Source: Rhynchosporium graminicola
Lineage: Eukaryota > Ascomycota > Leotiomycetes > Helotiales > Ploettnerulaceae
Direction: 5' to 3'
NCBI GenBank assembly: GCA_900074885.1
Contig: FJUW01000017.1
Coordinates: forward strand, 317,933 to 381,932
Length of the DNA: 64,000 bases
This document shows positions 45,037-58,128 of this stretch, one piece after another. How positions within the stretch are numbered: the first letter of the stretch is position 1; each line of letters opens with the position of its first letter. The notes beneath the pieces are model-generated. The model did no database searches. It was not told where the DNA came from and was given only the letters and a program-made list of their open reading frames with translations. The translations under genes and the position numbers were made by a program.

Positions 45037-48000
45037 ATGGTATATCCTGATACTTTTCTAGGTCACCACATAGGCTGGATGCCCACGACTCTTCGCGTTC
45101 CGGTTCTTGGAAGCTTCGTCCTAGTTTCTCTGGCTATCATAGTCATTCTCGAAGTACTTTGTAGCATTAGCTCGAGGCCATCCAATGGAGGCGGACTCGC
45201 ATTTGCACCTCGTGTTGACGACATATCGACAGGCGTTACATTTGGGTACTATGAAGCCGAGGTTTGTAGCGTACCAAAGTTCTAATACTTCTGACAGATA
45301 TTTATACTTACCCACTATTCTCGCCGTCATATATAGTTTGATATGGAGGTAAAGTATTTGTGTACTCCTTTGTTGGATGGGATTGACTTTGGAAGCTGGG
45401 TTGACTTAGATACGAAAAGACTGGAGCCCTGGTTCCAGATGTCCAAGCCTGCCGGAGCTACAGCAGACGACTCGCTGTTGCTACAGTATCCATTCGACTT
45501 TTTGCCTTTCATTCCCATAACTGCATTCCGACGAAGGTAAGTCACCTCAATTCATAGGTCCTCAATAACACTAGGGAACTCTTGGAGAATTGTGAAGCTG
45601 ATCACGGCGATAGACATTGGGCTGTGTTTCTTGCTGGTACGACTATGATTTTGATCTTTTGGGTAATCACACCTTTGCAGTCAGCCATATTTAACACTGG
45701 TACTGTCACTCGCCTGATCGCTTCTGACATGGGAACATCAGCTGGCCTGGTTCCTCTGGCATCTCAGACTACACTCCTTAACGTCAACTTTCTCAACACC
45801 GCGTATGGAATCTCGTGGCTACAGCAGCAGGTGCCTCAGTTCACGACACCCAATTTTGCAATGTTTCCATTTCAACCCGTCGTTACCTCATCGTCGACCC
45901 CTTCTGACGAGTCGTGGTCTACCGATGCCGATATCTACAGCACAAGTTTGATTTGTACCCCTGCAGAAGTTCTTATTGAACCCAAAGGCTACAAATTCAG
46001 CAATGGGAGAGGATGCTCTGTTTCCCAGGTAGTCCTAGCCACCACAACGTTCGACACTCAGTACATGGTCTCTTATATTGGGTATCATGGCAACGCGGTT
46101 CTGGACTGGTCATTGAACAACCCAAACTGCTCCAAAGAGCACTCAAACAACTTTCTTGCGGTATGGGCATCCAGGGACTCTCTGGTACAGCCGGGAATCT
46201 ACAACAATTTGACTGCTCTTTTCTGCCAACCAAGCTACTTGGTTGAGAATCTGTATGTGAAGGTCAATGCATCGAATGGTATGGTTGCCACAGCAAATTC
46301 CCTCCTAGCGAAAGTCAGCGACAGGAAAGTTCAGGACGTTTTTAACACGACAAATTTCGAGTATTTGCTTGGTGTAGGCATCCAGCCTGAGCAAGAGAGG
46401 GGAAACTTCCAAGATACAGCAATTTTGGAACAGTTTCCGCAGCTCCAAGAATACAGCTTGACGTGGCCGGTTACCAATATGGTTGGGTTCGCGATTGCCC
46501 AGAATACGACATCAATCGCCGGGCTTGCAGATCCGCAGGAGTTGCACGCCGCATTCGAACGCGCACATAGACTTCTGTTTGCAGTTGCCTTCAACGCTCT
46601 GACATCTGCTCGAAACAGTACTAATTTGAACAACATCCGAGAAGGACTAAGGCAAGATACAGTCGGTGCCATCATTATTGTGAGAACGATCTCCGTCATT
46701 GTGGAGATTGCTCTGGGAGTTATCATCCTTTTGGCAATCTCCCTATGGTATTACTCAAACAAACGCCCATGTCGTCTTATTCGAGATCCAGCATCAATAG
46801 CTGATGTGATGTCTGCTGTCCAACACGAAAGTATTTTAGGGCTATTCAGAAACGATGGTACTATGACGGCTCCGATCCTCAGCCAGGAACTAACTTCCCA
46901 AATGTTTAGCGTTGATATCGTTCGGGTGCACGGGAAATTGAGTGTACGGTTGCTTGCAAAAAGTCTAGCGAATATTCAACCGCCCAGCCGTAGTAGTAAC
47001 TCGTCTACCGATGTCAGTAGTGGCAACTTTAAACCTGTTCGTCCTGTTGAACTCAAATACTCTGTCGGGTCGATACTGGCCCTTGTACTCTTGTCATCCA
47101 TGGGTGGCATCACATTCCTGTATTCGTGGAGCCGGAACAGAAACGGTAAGAGAGGGGTTTTGAGCTCGAAGTGAATATGGCTAACTGTCAAAGGTATCAC
47201 TCTTCCATCGAGAAATCAAGTCGTTCTCTCCATCCTCCAGAACTACTTTCCTACAATCTTCGCAACACTTCTCGAGCCAGTATGGGTGATACTCAATCGT
47301 ATCTTGTGTCTTCTGCAGCCCTTCGACGAGCTGCGAAAGGGAAATGCAACATCCGCCAAAACGATCCAGGCGAAGTATACTTCCCTCCCACCACAGCTCG
47401 TGGTTTGGCGCGCTATCAAATCTGGCCACTTTCTTCTGGCTGCAGTGTGTATTATCGCCGTATCAATCAACATCCTAGCTGTGGCACTAAGCGGCTTGAT
47501 TATTCAAGGCAGCGCTATCGAAACTCTTCCAATGAAAAGTTCTCAGCAGCTCTCTCCGAAGTTCAGTGGTCTCCCGATCAGGAATGACACTTTTAATATC
47601 AACTACTACTCCCACTTTTACACAGTGATGTCGAATAGCAGTGGAGGAACACCACACCCTCCCTGGATAGACCAGGATAGATATTATCTCCCGTTCAAAA
47701 TTGGTGCTGTTCCAATTACGACTGGCGCTGGAAACCCTCTGGTGCTTCAAGATATCCAAGGAGTAACAACGGGGTTTGGCGCCGCCTTGAAATGCTTCGA
47801 ACTGTCACCCGCTCAGGCCGAAGATAATAGTGTTTCTTTCATGATACTAACAAAAGTCGATACTGTCGATTTCTCTACATCGCACTTGCTGGAAAACGGA
47901 ACCAAGATACAGTGCATGGGCAACCAACTTCATCATGGCACAAACGGAACGAAAGTCCTAATAGGAGAACCGCCAAATGGAGCAACTGCTTTTGAGGCAT

Positions 48001-48965
48001 TCAATCCTATGATCGCAGTCGATGATCTCGAGGACGACGGATTCTGCAAGACCCTCCTGGTCGCAGGCTGGGTACGATTGAGTGCTGATAAAAGTCCCCA
48101 GGTACCTGGAGTTATACGAAACAACACGAATTCCGACCGTAATTTGACATCAATATTCATTGGCTGTAGACCACAGCTCCAGGTAGCCTCTTTCAATGTG
48201 TCTGTTGATACTAGTGGACACATCCTTTCAGCACGCCAGATCAGCAACTTCAGCTCGGACATGACAGAGTTCTTCCCGGCTAGCTCTAATGTTACTGCTC
48301 TCCTATCAGAAGCAAACAATCTCTTAGGGGCAGCGAACTCAGATGGGTTCAGCTGGCACAATGACAGCTTCACTTCAGACTGGTTCAATTCTCTCCTCGG
48401 ACAAACGATACATTCCGATGTCTTGGTAGACCCTCAAGCCCCATTGCCTTTAGTTGGCAATGCTACTACGATCACAGGGGCACTGTACACGCAGCTTTTT
48501 GCGTTGCTTCTCGGGCTTAATACTGCAGTCTTTACCAAACTCGAAGGAGCTGGCATAACTTCTTTGACTTTGGAAGTGGTAGTTTTAGAAGAGCGCCTGT
48601 TCATTTCCCGGGTCATGTTCATCATGGCGCTCATTCTGCTTGGCTTACAGCTTATCGTTGCTGTACTGTACTACACGCACCGACCGAAACGATTCCTCCC
48701 TCGCATGCCGACATCCATTGCGTCCATCATTGCTTTTGTGGCAGCAAGTAGGGCCGTGGAGGATTTCGACGATAATTCTCGGATCGATAAGAGCTCAGGG
48801 GAGCAGAGATATGCGTATGGAAGATTCATAGGGACGGATGGGAAAACGCACGTTGGTATCGAGCGTCATCGATTGGTGGTACCATTGAAGAGCCAAAACC
48901 CTGCGGTAAAAAGAAAGAGGTGGGGACTGGGTAAGGATAAGGGAGAATCGTTGACTTGGATCTGA
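45037..48965 (+). CDS. Large multi-pass membrane protein with two DUF3433 domains
   Basis: Exons 45037-45245, 45298-45348, 45396-45536, 45575-47145 and 47194-48965 join in frame to 1247 residues. The first DUF3433-type unit covers RVPVLGSFVLVSLAIIVILE, YLYLPTILAVIYSLIW, SWVDLDTKRLEPWFQ and HWAVFLAG. The second starts after the last intron (LQNYFPTIFATLLEPVWVILN, then GHFLLAAVCIIAVSINILAV). About seven to nine hydrophobic helices are visible. Two large loops rich in Asn-x-Ser/Thr lie between them and are probably extracellular. The family is fungal, of this size, and has no established function. The start is uncertain: the frame is open further upstream, but 45037 is its first ATG. An extra 5' exon is possible. 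The 48-nt last intron ends one open frame and starts another, so the gene can be miscalled as two. Confidence 0.82.
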
Positions 48966-51900
48966 GTTCTATATATTTTATTTGGCGTATGCTACAGGAC
49001 AAAATATCCCGAACTTATTGTTTATCTCCGCGAGCTTCGAGGAGTTCAGGTGTCGTTGTGCTTATATAAAACGTACTATCACAAGCTATTTATAACGCAT
49101 CATATCTTCCACCTAAAGGTTGCCAACCCGATTTCTCTGCAACATACATGTATAGTGTCGCATTTCAGATATTTAGGTTCACTTTCACTCTTAACAGCTA
49201 TTTTGTGAACTTATATTCTTCAAGATGGGGGGATAGCTAAGATGTTACCCCAACACGTTTTCAGGGCCTAGAAAACGACCTGTTGCTTGAGAGAACCCAA
49301 ATGCCGAACCCAGGAGCTCTACTCCGTCGTTGCTTGAGCTTATGTCCAACATGGTCGGCTGCATGAGATTGATTTATTTAGAGCTGCAGGGCCCGGCCAT
49401 GGATACGCAACCATGGTTGTGGTATCATAACCCAGGCGCTTAATCACCCCCATAAATTATGTTCTTATTCTGACGTCTTTCCCAATGCTGTCTCTTGATG
49501 ATTCCGGGTACTTTTTAACGCCAGCAGTATGTTATCTATAAACATAGGTAGGTAGCTCTCTACGTTCTCTTCTCGTAAGTCGGTGTAGAGCCTACGCTTA
49601 GTTTTGTGTCAGGAATCACGGATTTTCAAATCTCTTTTGTCGAAATCAGACATCAGTCTCCGGCTCAATTTCCAGAATTTCTCACAAGACAAAACAAACA
49701 TATCTTTGCGCGAGCATCACGCTTGTCACCATTCAAACAAAACCAGCCGCATGAAGTGATACAATCGTATTACTGCCATTTTCGCCTTGCCCAAGCAAAA
49801 TCCTCAACAAGCGCCGTTCTCATTAAATCAAGCATGGCCATACCAGGCCGGGAAACACAGCACAGGGCGGCCTTGTCTTGACCATTTGGCCTCCTCGAAG
49901 ACCAGAGCGGATGGCACCGTTACACATGATCTCGTATCCCCCGCACATTCCTTGTTCTCTGAGCCTTGCCAAGGTCGAGTGACATGCATTTCGTACCAAT
50001 CGTACTGACGTCGTACATTTGCTGAGTCGCTCTGAGAAGCGATCTTTCGAGAGGGGTAATGTATATATCTATAACTGCATGGTTTTCTTGGTGGACTAGA
50101 CGTTGGTGTCAGAATAGGACAGTAGTAAGATAATGGACAGACATACTCATGATCCATTTCGGGGCAGGCAAAGTATAAGAGCAGATTTTGGGTTTTCAGA
50201 CGATTCGTCGGTGGAACGTCCTCTGACCAATTTTATGAGCACACGCGACGAATTTACGTAGGTCATTATGAAGTCATGAAGACTTTCCATTGCTTTGCAG
50301 ATGTCCTGAATCAATTTTTCATCACTTTAAAACCGAGTTGCGCACATTGAGTTGTAAACAGCGTCTTTTGGCCGGAGACGTATTTGTGCAGCCTCGTCCG
50401 CGCAACTTTCAGACCACGTCTCTCCCTGGGTTTGGTGTCCTAACCCATATAAATCTACACTGGAATCTCGTTTTACACTCCTCCAGCTCACCAAACATTC
50501 ATCTTGCAACTCAATTATTCCTTAAAGTCCCTTTCTCTTCCTCCTCCCATTTTCCACCCTTGATCCCATACCTCTTTCCCAGATACCAACACGTTCAACA
50601 CACATCCCAATCCCATACCCCCGTTTAAACCCTTCGGAAAACAACTTGATATAGTGGGGCTCCAAGTAGTAAATGGATTTCTGGGCACTATACCACCTCT
50701 TTCCACTTATCACCTTCTGACTGCCCTTTATCTTGCAATAATTCCCAGCTGTGATCTTTAAATACCATGTATGCCTCTCCACGCACATATATCGCGAAGG
50801 CGACTGCGGATTGACTGAGCCCAACGAGTGGCCTCCATCGGAAGCGCCCAGCAGGGTTTCCAGGAGGGAGACTTTGAGGTGTATATAGGAAAGCTGAAGG
50901 AGGCAAAGCGACCATATTGCCGTGTCGGGTAGGGTGCCAGTTTCGGCGCAAATCTGCAGATCCCGGTAGATAAAGTGGAGATGTAAAATCAGTCTGGGGT
51001 AAGTTGATGTTGGCCAGCGGAGGGCGAGGATGTAGTGCGAGCGGCAATGTGGTATGGTTGTATGCGTTAGAGATATATTCGATGATTTCGGAGAAGAGGA
51101 TGATTTCGGAGCTGGAGTGAGGTAGATAAGTAGGCCTATTGTCAGTATACGGATGGAAGTAAGTGATTGAAATAGCAAAGTCAAGGCCATGAGTGGTCTG
51201 CGGTTGGATGCCTTGTTATTTCGTTACAACTGTTCGAGGAGTTCTGGTTTTGTTGGGGTTCGTGGCTTCATCCTCGTGGCTGTCAGAAACTCTAGTCCGG
51301 GTGTTCAACCTGTATGCAATAAACCAGCCATTTCGATCTAGAAGTCCGGTGTTTTCCAGTATACCACGCCGTTGGAACGAGCATGATGCTTTGGGGGAAT
51401 ATCCACGGCACGACACGGAAACTGGAGGTTAGACGTTATTCGGAATTCGCTCGCCAATTGCAAGCGAGTGCAATTATAATAGAAGGTACAATACTACTCC
51501 AGTACACCCCACTGTGTATGGATTACGGTAAATAAATTTACGAGGCAAACTTCTACCGGATCTTCATAATCATGCTAACATCCACTGACGAGTCCGGTTG
51601 ATCGCCCTCTGAGACGTTATACCTCCTCAAGCTGTGTAGAATCCCAAGACAGACACAACCTTGCCCCTGTGATATCCTTCTCCTGATTCAAGATTTGAGT
51701 CTTTATCGATAATCTCAGTGCTGCATATATTCTTTTCTTTCTCGTCTGATTCATAGCGCCGCTAAGGATTGGAGATTTCATCTAATTATCTACGACTGGC
51801 AGAAGAGTTTGTGATGATCGAATTTCTACCGGAAGGGCTCAAGTTAGCTAGCACATCCTGACCCGGTCCAGCCAACTAAGAGTCGCAACTATTCTTCGAG

Positions 51901-52224
51901 TTACTCAAATGCACAACTAGCTGTACGATCCATTTACTCTCCAAAGTATCGATATGCTATCCAAATGGCCGTCATCCAATTTTCCATAATTTCTGGATGA
52001 GGATTAGTGTTTGATTCAGACCCGAAACCTCAAAGCCGAGGAGTGCGGGGAGCTCAAAGGTGGAGAGCTCTGCCCACCCCGCATTGTCGCTATTGCAGTG
52101 ACTTCTCTGCTCATGCTATGATAGAATTGCATCATTTGAAGTTGGATAATTGCTCTCTCGCTTGCTCTCACTTACGAATATCTCTTTATGTACTTGGTCG
52201 GATTTTTGCCACTTTTGGACAGAT
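48966..52224. other. About 3.2 kb intergenic region
   Basis: No recognised gene except a doubtful minus-strand frame listed separately at 50522-51190. Remaining sequence is AT-rich with scattered short frames. Confidence 0.45.
50522..51190 (-). CDS. Doubtful hypothetical protein, 222 codons
   Basis: An uninterrupted ATG-to-stop frame of 222 residues. A hydrophobic N-terminus (LTSIRILTIGLLIYLTPAP) resembles a signal anchor. The middle is mildly hydrophobic (WSLCLLQLSYIHLKVSLLE), and the C-terminus is basic. I know no family. The length is notable for a chance frame, but composition is not strongly coding-like and the plus strand carries an overlapping frame, so I give it low confidence. Confidence 0.25.
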   Translation of the reverse strand: MALTLLFQSLTSIRILTIGLLIYLTPAPKSSSSPKSSNISLTHTTIPHCRSHYILALRWPTSTYPRLILHLHFIYRDLQICAETGTLPDTAIWSLCLLQLSYIHLKVSLLETLLGASDGGHSLGSVNPQSPSRYMCVERHTWYLKITAGNYCKIKGSQKVISGKRWYSAQKSIYYLEPHYIKLFSEGFKRGYGIGMCVERVGIWERGMGSRVENGRRKRKGL

Positions 52225-54590
52225 ATGTCTTCCTGCGTGGTCCCCAGAAAGCTATGGGAACATCCCAATCCCCGGGGCACAGAGATGTACCGGTTAATGC
52301 AAGAAATAAATCAAAAGCACAAGTTAAATTTGCAGGTTAGTCCCATACGATCAAATTCAGTTCATTGTTTTGGGCTGAATACTTACGATCATACAGACCT
52401 TTTGGGAGTTATATCAATTCTCAATAAACAATCGATCCAAATTCTGGGATCAAGCTTTCCACTTCCTGGATATCATACACGACGGCTCATACAAGCAAGT
52501 CGTAGATGAGTCAGCACGTATCGATTCCATCCCAGTATGGTTTAAAGGCGTAAATTTGAACTTCGCTGAGAATCTTCTGTATGCGCGTGTCCTTGGCGCG
52601 CCGTCATCGCAGCGAGGAAAAATCGGGAAGGAGGATGACAAAATCGCCGTGACTGAGATTAGAGAGGGGTACACGGAAGTACGAGATGTTACGTGGGGAC
52701 AGCTGAGGAAGGAGGTTGAAGTGTTAGCTGATGCGATGAAAGCTCATGGAGTAGTGAAGGGAGATAGAGTGGTGGTTGTGGCGAGTAATTCAGTTGATAC
52801 GCTGAAGGTGTTCTTAGCTATCACGACTCTAGGTGGATTATTTAGTAGTAGTTCTACGGATATGGGTGTCCAAGGTGTTCTGCAGAGAGCTTTACAAGTA
52901 ACGCCCAAGGTATGTTTCCGTCAACATACGGTAGAAATTCCAGCTGACCTGAAAAGTACATTTTCATGGACGACTTCACAATCTACAACGGCAAGAAAGT
53001 CGATCTAAGAGATAAAATGCTACATATTGTAGAAGGAATGAAAGACATCACTGAATTCGAAGGAATGGTTTCTATACCGCGCTTCTCGGATCCCGTGGAT
53101 GTCAGCACGATCCCTAAAACAGAAAGTCTTGCAAAATACGTCTCAAAAGCGACGGGTAAAGCACCAGATTTCGAACCAACCGCTTTTCATGACCCTTTCT
53201 TTATCGCCTACTCTTCTGGAACGACAGGACCGCCGAAATGCATCGTCCATTCTGTTGGTGGCTGCATCCTTTCCTCCGCAAAGGAGATGAAGCTGCACGG
53301 AGAAGTCACCTCCAACAGTGTCGTCTTACAATATACCACCACCGGCTGGATCATGTATTTTAGCTCGATAATGAATCTCCTCGCTGGTGCGAGAGTCGTG
53401 CTTTATGATGGTAGTCCCTTCCAGCCTGATCTCACGACTTTCGTGAAGATGCTAGGCGAGCAGAAAGTCACGATGTTGGGAACGAGCCCGAGATGGATGC
53501 ATGAGATGCAGAAGAACAAAATTTCGCCGAGGGAAGTCGCAGATTTGAGTGCGTTGAAATTAGTAACGAGCACAGGCATGGTTTTGAGCGATCAGTTGTT
53601 TGAGTGGTTTTATAATGTGGGCTTTCCAGCTCAAGTGCAGCTGGGGAACATTTCTGGGGGCACAGATTTGGTAAGTTATCTTAAAATGAGCAGCGAGATA
53701 AAGTGCTGACTTCCTTACAGGCCGGTTGCTTCGGAGGAGTGAGTATCCACATGTACTCTCACCCAGTACTTACTAACCAGCATGCAGGAAAATCCTCTAA
53801 CTCCAGTTTACGTCGGCGGCACTCAAGGACCTAGTCTCGGGACCCCTGTCTCAGTATACAACTCCCTAATCGAAGGCGGAAAAGGAATCTCTGGAGAACC
53901 AGTACCGCACGGCACACCAGGCGAACTTGTAGCTCCCTCAGCCTTCCCTAACATGCCTGTCTATCTCTGGAATGACCCCTCCGGCTCTCGCTATTTTAGT
54001 GCCTACTTCGAGAAATACGATAACGTATGGACACATGGCGATTTCGTCATGTTCCATCCAATTACCAAAAACCTTCTCTTTCTGGGAAGAGCAGATGGTG
54101 TCCTTAATCCGTCAGGAGTAAGATTTGGAAGTGCGGAAATCTACAGTATTATTGAGGAGAAGTTCCCGATGGTTGCGGATAGTGTTTGTGTGGGCCAGAG
54201 GAGACCGCAGGATAGTGATGAGAGTGTGATGTTGTTTTTGATGATGAAGAGTGGAGAGAAGTTCACGAAGAGATTGGTTGAAGATATTAAGGGTGCTATT
54301 AGGAAGGGGTTATCTGCGAGACATGTGCCGAAATATGTTTTTGAGACGCCGGATATACCTGTAAGTCATTCTCTGGAATTAGAAGCTTGAAGCTGTCTGC
54401 TATGAGAAGCTAATGTAGTGTGGTGACTTAGACGACGGTGAATCTGAAGAAGGTCGAATTGCCTGTGAAGCAGATCGTGTCGGGAAAGATCATCAAACCG
54501 AGCGGAACTTTGTTGAATCCTGGGTCTTTGGAATATTATTATCAATTTGCGAAGGTGGAAAAGCTGGTTGATCCGAAGAGTAGACTGTAA
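52225..54590 (+). CDS. Acetoacetyl-CoA synthetase, 6 exons including an 18-nt microexon
   Basis: Exons 52225-52335, 52397-52909, 52957-53670, 53721-53738, 53788-54360 and 54432-54590 encode 695 residues; every junction is in phase 0. The N-terminus (RKLWEHPNPRGTEMYRLMQ) and TFWELYQFS belong to the ACAS_N-type segment. The AMP-binding core has the A3 motif YSSGTTGPPKC, TTTGWIMY, LGNISGGTDLAGCFGG and the adenylate-binding region ending FLGRADGVLNPSGVRFG. The C-terminal subdomain carries the acylation Lys region KKVELPVKQIVSGK. The enzyme activates acetoacetate to acetoacetyl-CoA in the cytosol, feeding ketone-body carbon into sterol and lipid synthesis or breakdown. It is slightly longer than typical members (about 650-690). 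Confidence 0.93.
53721..53738 (+). other. 18-nt microexon of acetoacetyl-CoA synthetase
   Basis: Encodes exactly six residues (AGCFGG), flanked by a TTACAG acceptor and a GTGAGT donor. These residues complete the conserved ISGGTDLAGCFGGENPL stretch of the active site, so the exon must be included. Flanking introns are 50 and 49 nt. Confidence 0.85.
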
Positions 54591-55651
54591 GGCAGCATGG
54601 CAGATTTATGGATATGAGACCTCCGTACATTTGCATGAAATGACTTACAGCCTCGGAGCTTTCTTGCAAACCTCCTTCTCATTACTTCCTCTCTCATCTG
54701 GTAATGTAACTTGAAAGTGTCCTATGTACCGCATCCATCACCTTGGGCAAGCCATCCTTTCAAAGCGAGACAGCAGACAAAGACTCAGAACAATTAATGT
54801 TAGTCAAGCTATGACTATCTGCGTCCTTCTTCAGAGTAAAATTCTAAACCATTAATTCTGAAGCTGCATGGACAAAAAGACACAAATTAGTGATAAGCGA
54901 GAAGAAAATAGTTTCTGTTGCGGGAAAAATCCACGCCTTGAAGGACCTTGGGCACTTCAAAATTCTTTAAGCTCTCACGAGGACATAGAAATCAACCAAT
55001 CTTCCAGTTGAGTCTGCTATGATCGAGTAAACGAGTCCTGAAGTATCAGCATCACTGTTCTTCTGCTAAAACACTCACCAACCTGGACATTGGTCTCCCT
55101 CTCCTACCAAGGACCAGATTCGAGAACAAAAGTATTGCAGGTGAATAGGCTTCTTTTCTTGGTAGCTGAGTACCGAAATTGCTGGCAATTGAGACTCCAT
55201 TGGACCGCTGCACGGCAGTCCATCATGGGTCTTTGGGATTGATTACAAGACAAGAAGGAAAGTCCATTCATTGTTTCTTGCAAGTCCCCTCGAAGCCACG
55301 AAGCAGCTGTTGGAGCCAATATTAAACCGGCGTGTCGTCAACGCTAAGAAGGAGAAGAAGATGAAGAGCAAGAAAGGGAACACGAATCAGATGTTCCTGT
55401 GCTCGTAACAGGCTCGTTGACTACTTGTACGTGGTGATCGGGAGTGCATTAATTGTCTGGTTTGGCTGCTTCAATCACTGGTCGGAGCAGAGTATTTGTG
55501 CTTCCGCTTTGTCTTTGTCTTGTTTAAATTCGCTAATATACTAGCTTGCGCCATGACGCCTAACCCAGGCTACCACTTGCCTGGTTTTCCCACGCCCTCC
55601 AAACGCCCAAAGAATGCTCATATCATAGTACCATACAGTACCTGTCCATCG
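54591..55651. other. Spacer between convergent genes
   Basis: 3' flanks of acetoacetyl-CoA synthetase (+) and the Cdc16 homologue (-). I see no coding signal. Confidence 0.55.
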
Positions 55652-57627
55652 TCACTCATCATCACTCAAATCCATCAAACTTCCCTCCCCACCCATTCCC
55701 ATCCCACTACTATACCTCGCTCTGAATTTCCCCTTCCCATTGCCCCTCCCATTTCCTCCACCTCCCCCTCTCCTCCTCGCAAGTAACCTCGCGGCCCCAA
55801 CCTGCTTAAGTGCCAAATCCCTATCCCACTCATCATCTCCCATCCCAAACTCTCCCTCCAACTCTCCCGTCCCATTCCCAGCTGTCTCATCAAGCGCTTT
55901 ATTTAACAATTCCGTCGCAATAGCATCTTGAGGAGCTATTCCCAACGCCTCATGAAAAACACCTACGGCCTCCTCCGGCCTGCGCATTTCCATCAACACG
56001 AGACCCTTCGCGCAGAAGATCGCGGGATCTTTACCACCAAGTCGCAACACTTCGTCAAATTGCACGAATGCCGCGTCCCATTCGCGAAGGCGGCGGTAGG
56101 CGTGTCCTAGGTTTGAGCGTGTGGATATCCAGGCTGCTGGGTCAGAGTCGATTTCATCTGCAATTTTTAGAGCTTCTTCGAACTTTTGGACGGCTTCGGG
56201 GAGACGCTCTTGGTGGTAGAACACTACACCCATTTCATTAAGCAGTAAAGGATCGGTTTTACATAGTCCGTAAGCGGTTTTGAGAAATTCATCCGCGAGC
56301 GTCATATTATTCAACATGTGATTTTGCATCCCTAAGAACAGTTGCGGGAGATGTGTACCCATGAACAATCTCGCCGCAGTACTATACGCTGAGATTGCTT
56401 GATCGTGTTCCCCTTCTGCGGCGAACGTGTGCGCAAATCCTATCCAGGCGGGCCCGAAATGTGGATCCATCATACTTGCTTTACTGAAATACCTCCGTGC
56501 TTCTGCGACTTTGTTCGTGGCGAGATAGTACACTCCAACAGCTAGCCATGTACAAGGCTCTTCGGGATGGTTGTCGGCTAGGTCGTGAGAAATAAGGAAT
56601 AAGGCATTTTTGAGTTGAAGTTCGTAGAGGCAGGCGAGGTGGAGAGGGTAGATGCTGAAATTGTATTTGTCGTCTTCGAGAATGGAATTCGTTATTGCTA
56701 ATGCATCTTTGAATTTGCATTGCGTGAATAGGAGATCAGCCTTGGAAAGCAGGAGGTCAGGATTATTAGAAAGGTTGTAATGCGTTGACAACGTCTCTGT
56801 GGCTGTCGAAAAAGCAGCAGGGTTTTTATATTTCGATAACCTGGTGGTATAAAGCATTTTCGTGAACTCGGCAGCTTCTTGCGACGAAGATGGGTCGTGG
56901 GGTATAGAAATAGCATCAAAGTCTAAGGAATTCAAGAACTGCCATTCCTCGTCCGGTGACATCAAGCAGTTCTTCATCAGCTGTTCGAAAGCCTCAAAGC
57001 ATTGCACATCTATCCGTACGGCATCTTTATAGCATTCCTTCGCGCGATCGAAAGCATTTTGCTTGGCGTAGCATAGGCCACGCAGGAAACACATTGCTGC
57101 TTCAAAACGAATATTCGCCGCCTCCTCTTTGGTTACTTCATCATTCTTGTCTGGACGTTCTCCTCTTATTGAAGTTTTGGATCCTGCTCTGTGATGGCCA
57201 TTTGTATGTTGTATCTTCCGTCGGCTGTGGCTATTGGAAATGATGAGGTGGGTAGGGTTCTTTTCTCCAAGAATATTGAGGGCTTCTTCAAATCTGCTCT
57301 GCTTGATGAAGCAGTGACTAGCAAGGTATCGACACGAGGGACTTCGTGTAATCAAATCTTGTTTAGATAGAAAGGACTGGGCTCGTGTGTAATTGCCGGT
57401 TGAGAAATGGACTTGCGCGAGCCAGAAGGCATCTTTGTCGCTTTCTATTATTCAATTAGTAAAAGGTAGGACAGATGTATGAGGAATAAAATCAAGAAAG
57501 GGAGAAATAGAAGAGAGGGAGAGAGCTCACGGGTCAATGCTAAGAGCTTGTCACCTATAAAGATGGCTGAGTCGTGTTGGTGTTTGTTCAGGGCATCCTG
57601 GCGCCATTCCCGCAAGAACTTCTCCAT
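55652..57627 (-). CDS. Anaphase-promoting complex subunit 6 (Cdc16/Cut9 TPR protein)
   Basis: Exons 57627-57531 and 57444-55652 encode 629 residues. The N-terminus MEKFLREWRQDALNKHQ and the conserved DAFWLAQVHFSTGNYTRA, CRYLASHCFIKQ and ILGEKNPTHLI identify APC6. At least eight tetratricopeptide repeats follow; clear ones include GFAHTFAAEGEHDQAISAYSTA and NEMGVVFYHQERLPEAV. The protein forms part of the TPR arm of the APC/C ubiquitin ligase, which drives mitotic exit in the nucleus. The C-terminus is Gly/Arg-rich (RRRGGGGGNGRGNGKG) before an acidic end (MDLSDDE), a low-complexity tail I do not recall in yeast. It is head to head with YJU2. Confidence 0.93.
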
Positions 57628-58128
57628 GGTTTTGAGGGCATTCGCATATGCTTTGTGGTGAAATCGATTGCTACGAGTAAATAAGCCCTAGGGTTATGTC
57701 AAGCTTCTATTTCTGCTCGTGCGGTCGTCTTCAGTGTTGCTGTGAAATTATTTGTTTGCATTTGGAAGTCGCGTCGAGGGGCACTTTTGGAGACGCGAGG
57801 CTGAACGTTAGGCTGGCATAAATGTACAAATACTGTAATGAGTGGGGCCTTGGCTAGTGCCCGTCTCTACTCCGTACGTAAATGCACAGCCTTGGGGAGA
57901 TGGATTGCATTCTCCACGCCTCGCCCTCTCCTCGAGTCAACATCGTCAACCTCAACGACGCAACACAATCAGCTTCTGCAAACCAATTTCCTGCTCTGAC
58001 TTTGAGATTGAGACGAAAATTCAAATCTCATAGATCAAGATACGAGCATTTCTACCTTGCAGCATATTACAAATCCCCATCGCCCTCGATCATAACCATT
58101 TCACGACTAAATACATCTCTAGCCCACC
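57628..58128. promoter_or_regulatory. Bidirectional promoter region between CDC16 and YJU2 homologues
   Basis: 501 bp separate the two start codons of divergently transcribed essential genes. No clear TATA box stands out, in keeping with housekeeping promoters. The YJU2 side has a C-rich leader (CTAGCCCACC before ATG). Confidence 0.5.

Noticed and set aside
47146..47193. Two separate genes for the DUF3433 halves
   Set aside because: The gap is a 48-nt stretch with donor, CTAAC branch site and acceptor that joins the frames; neither half has its own terminator, promoter space or good start.
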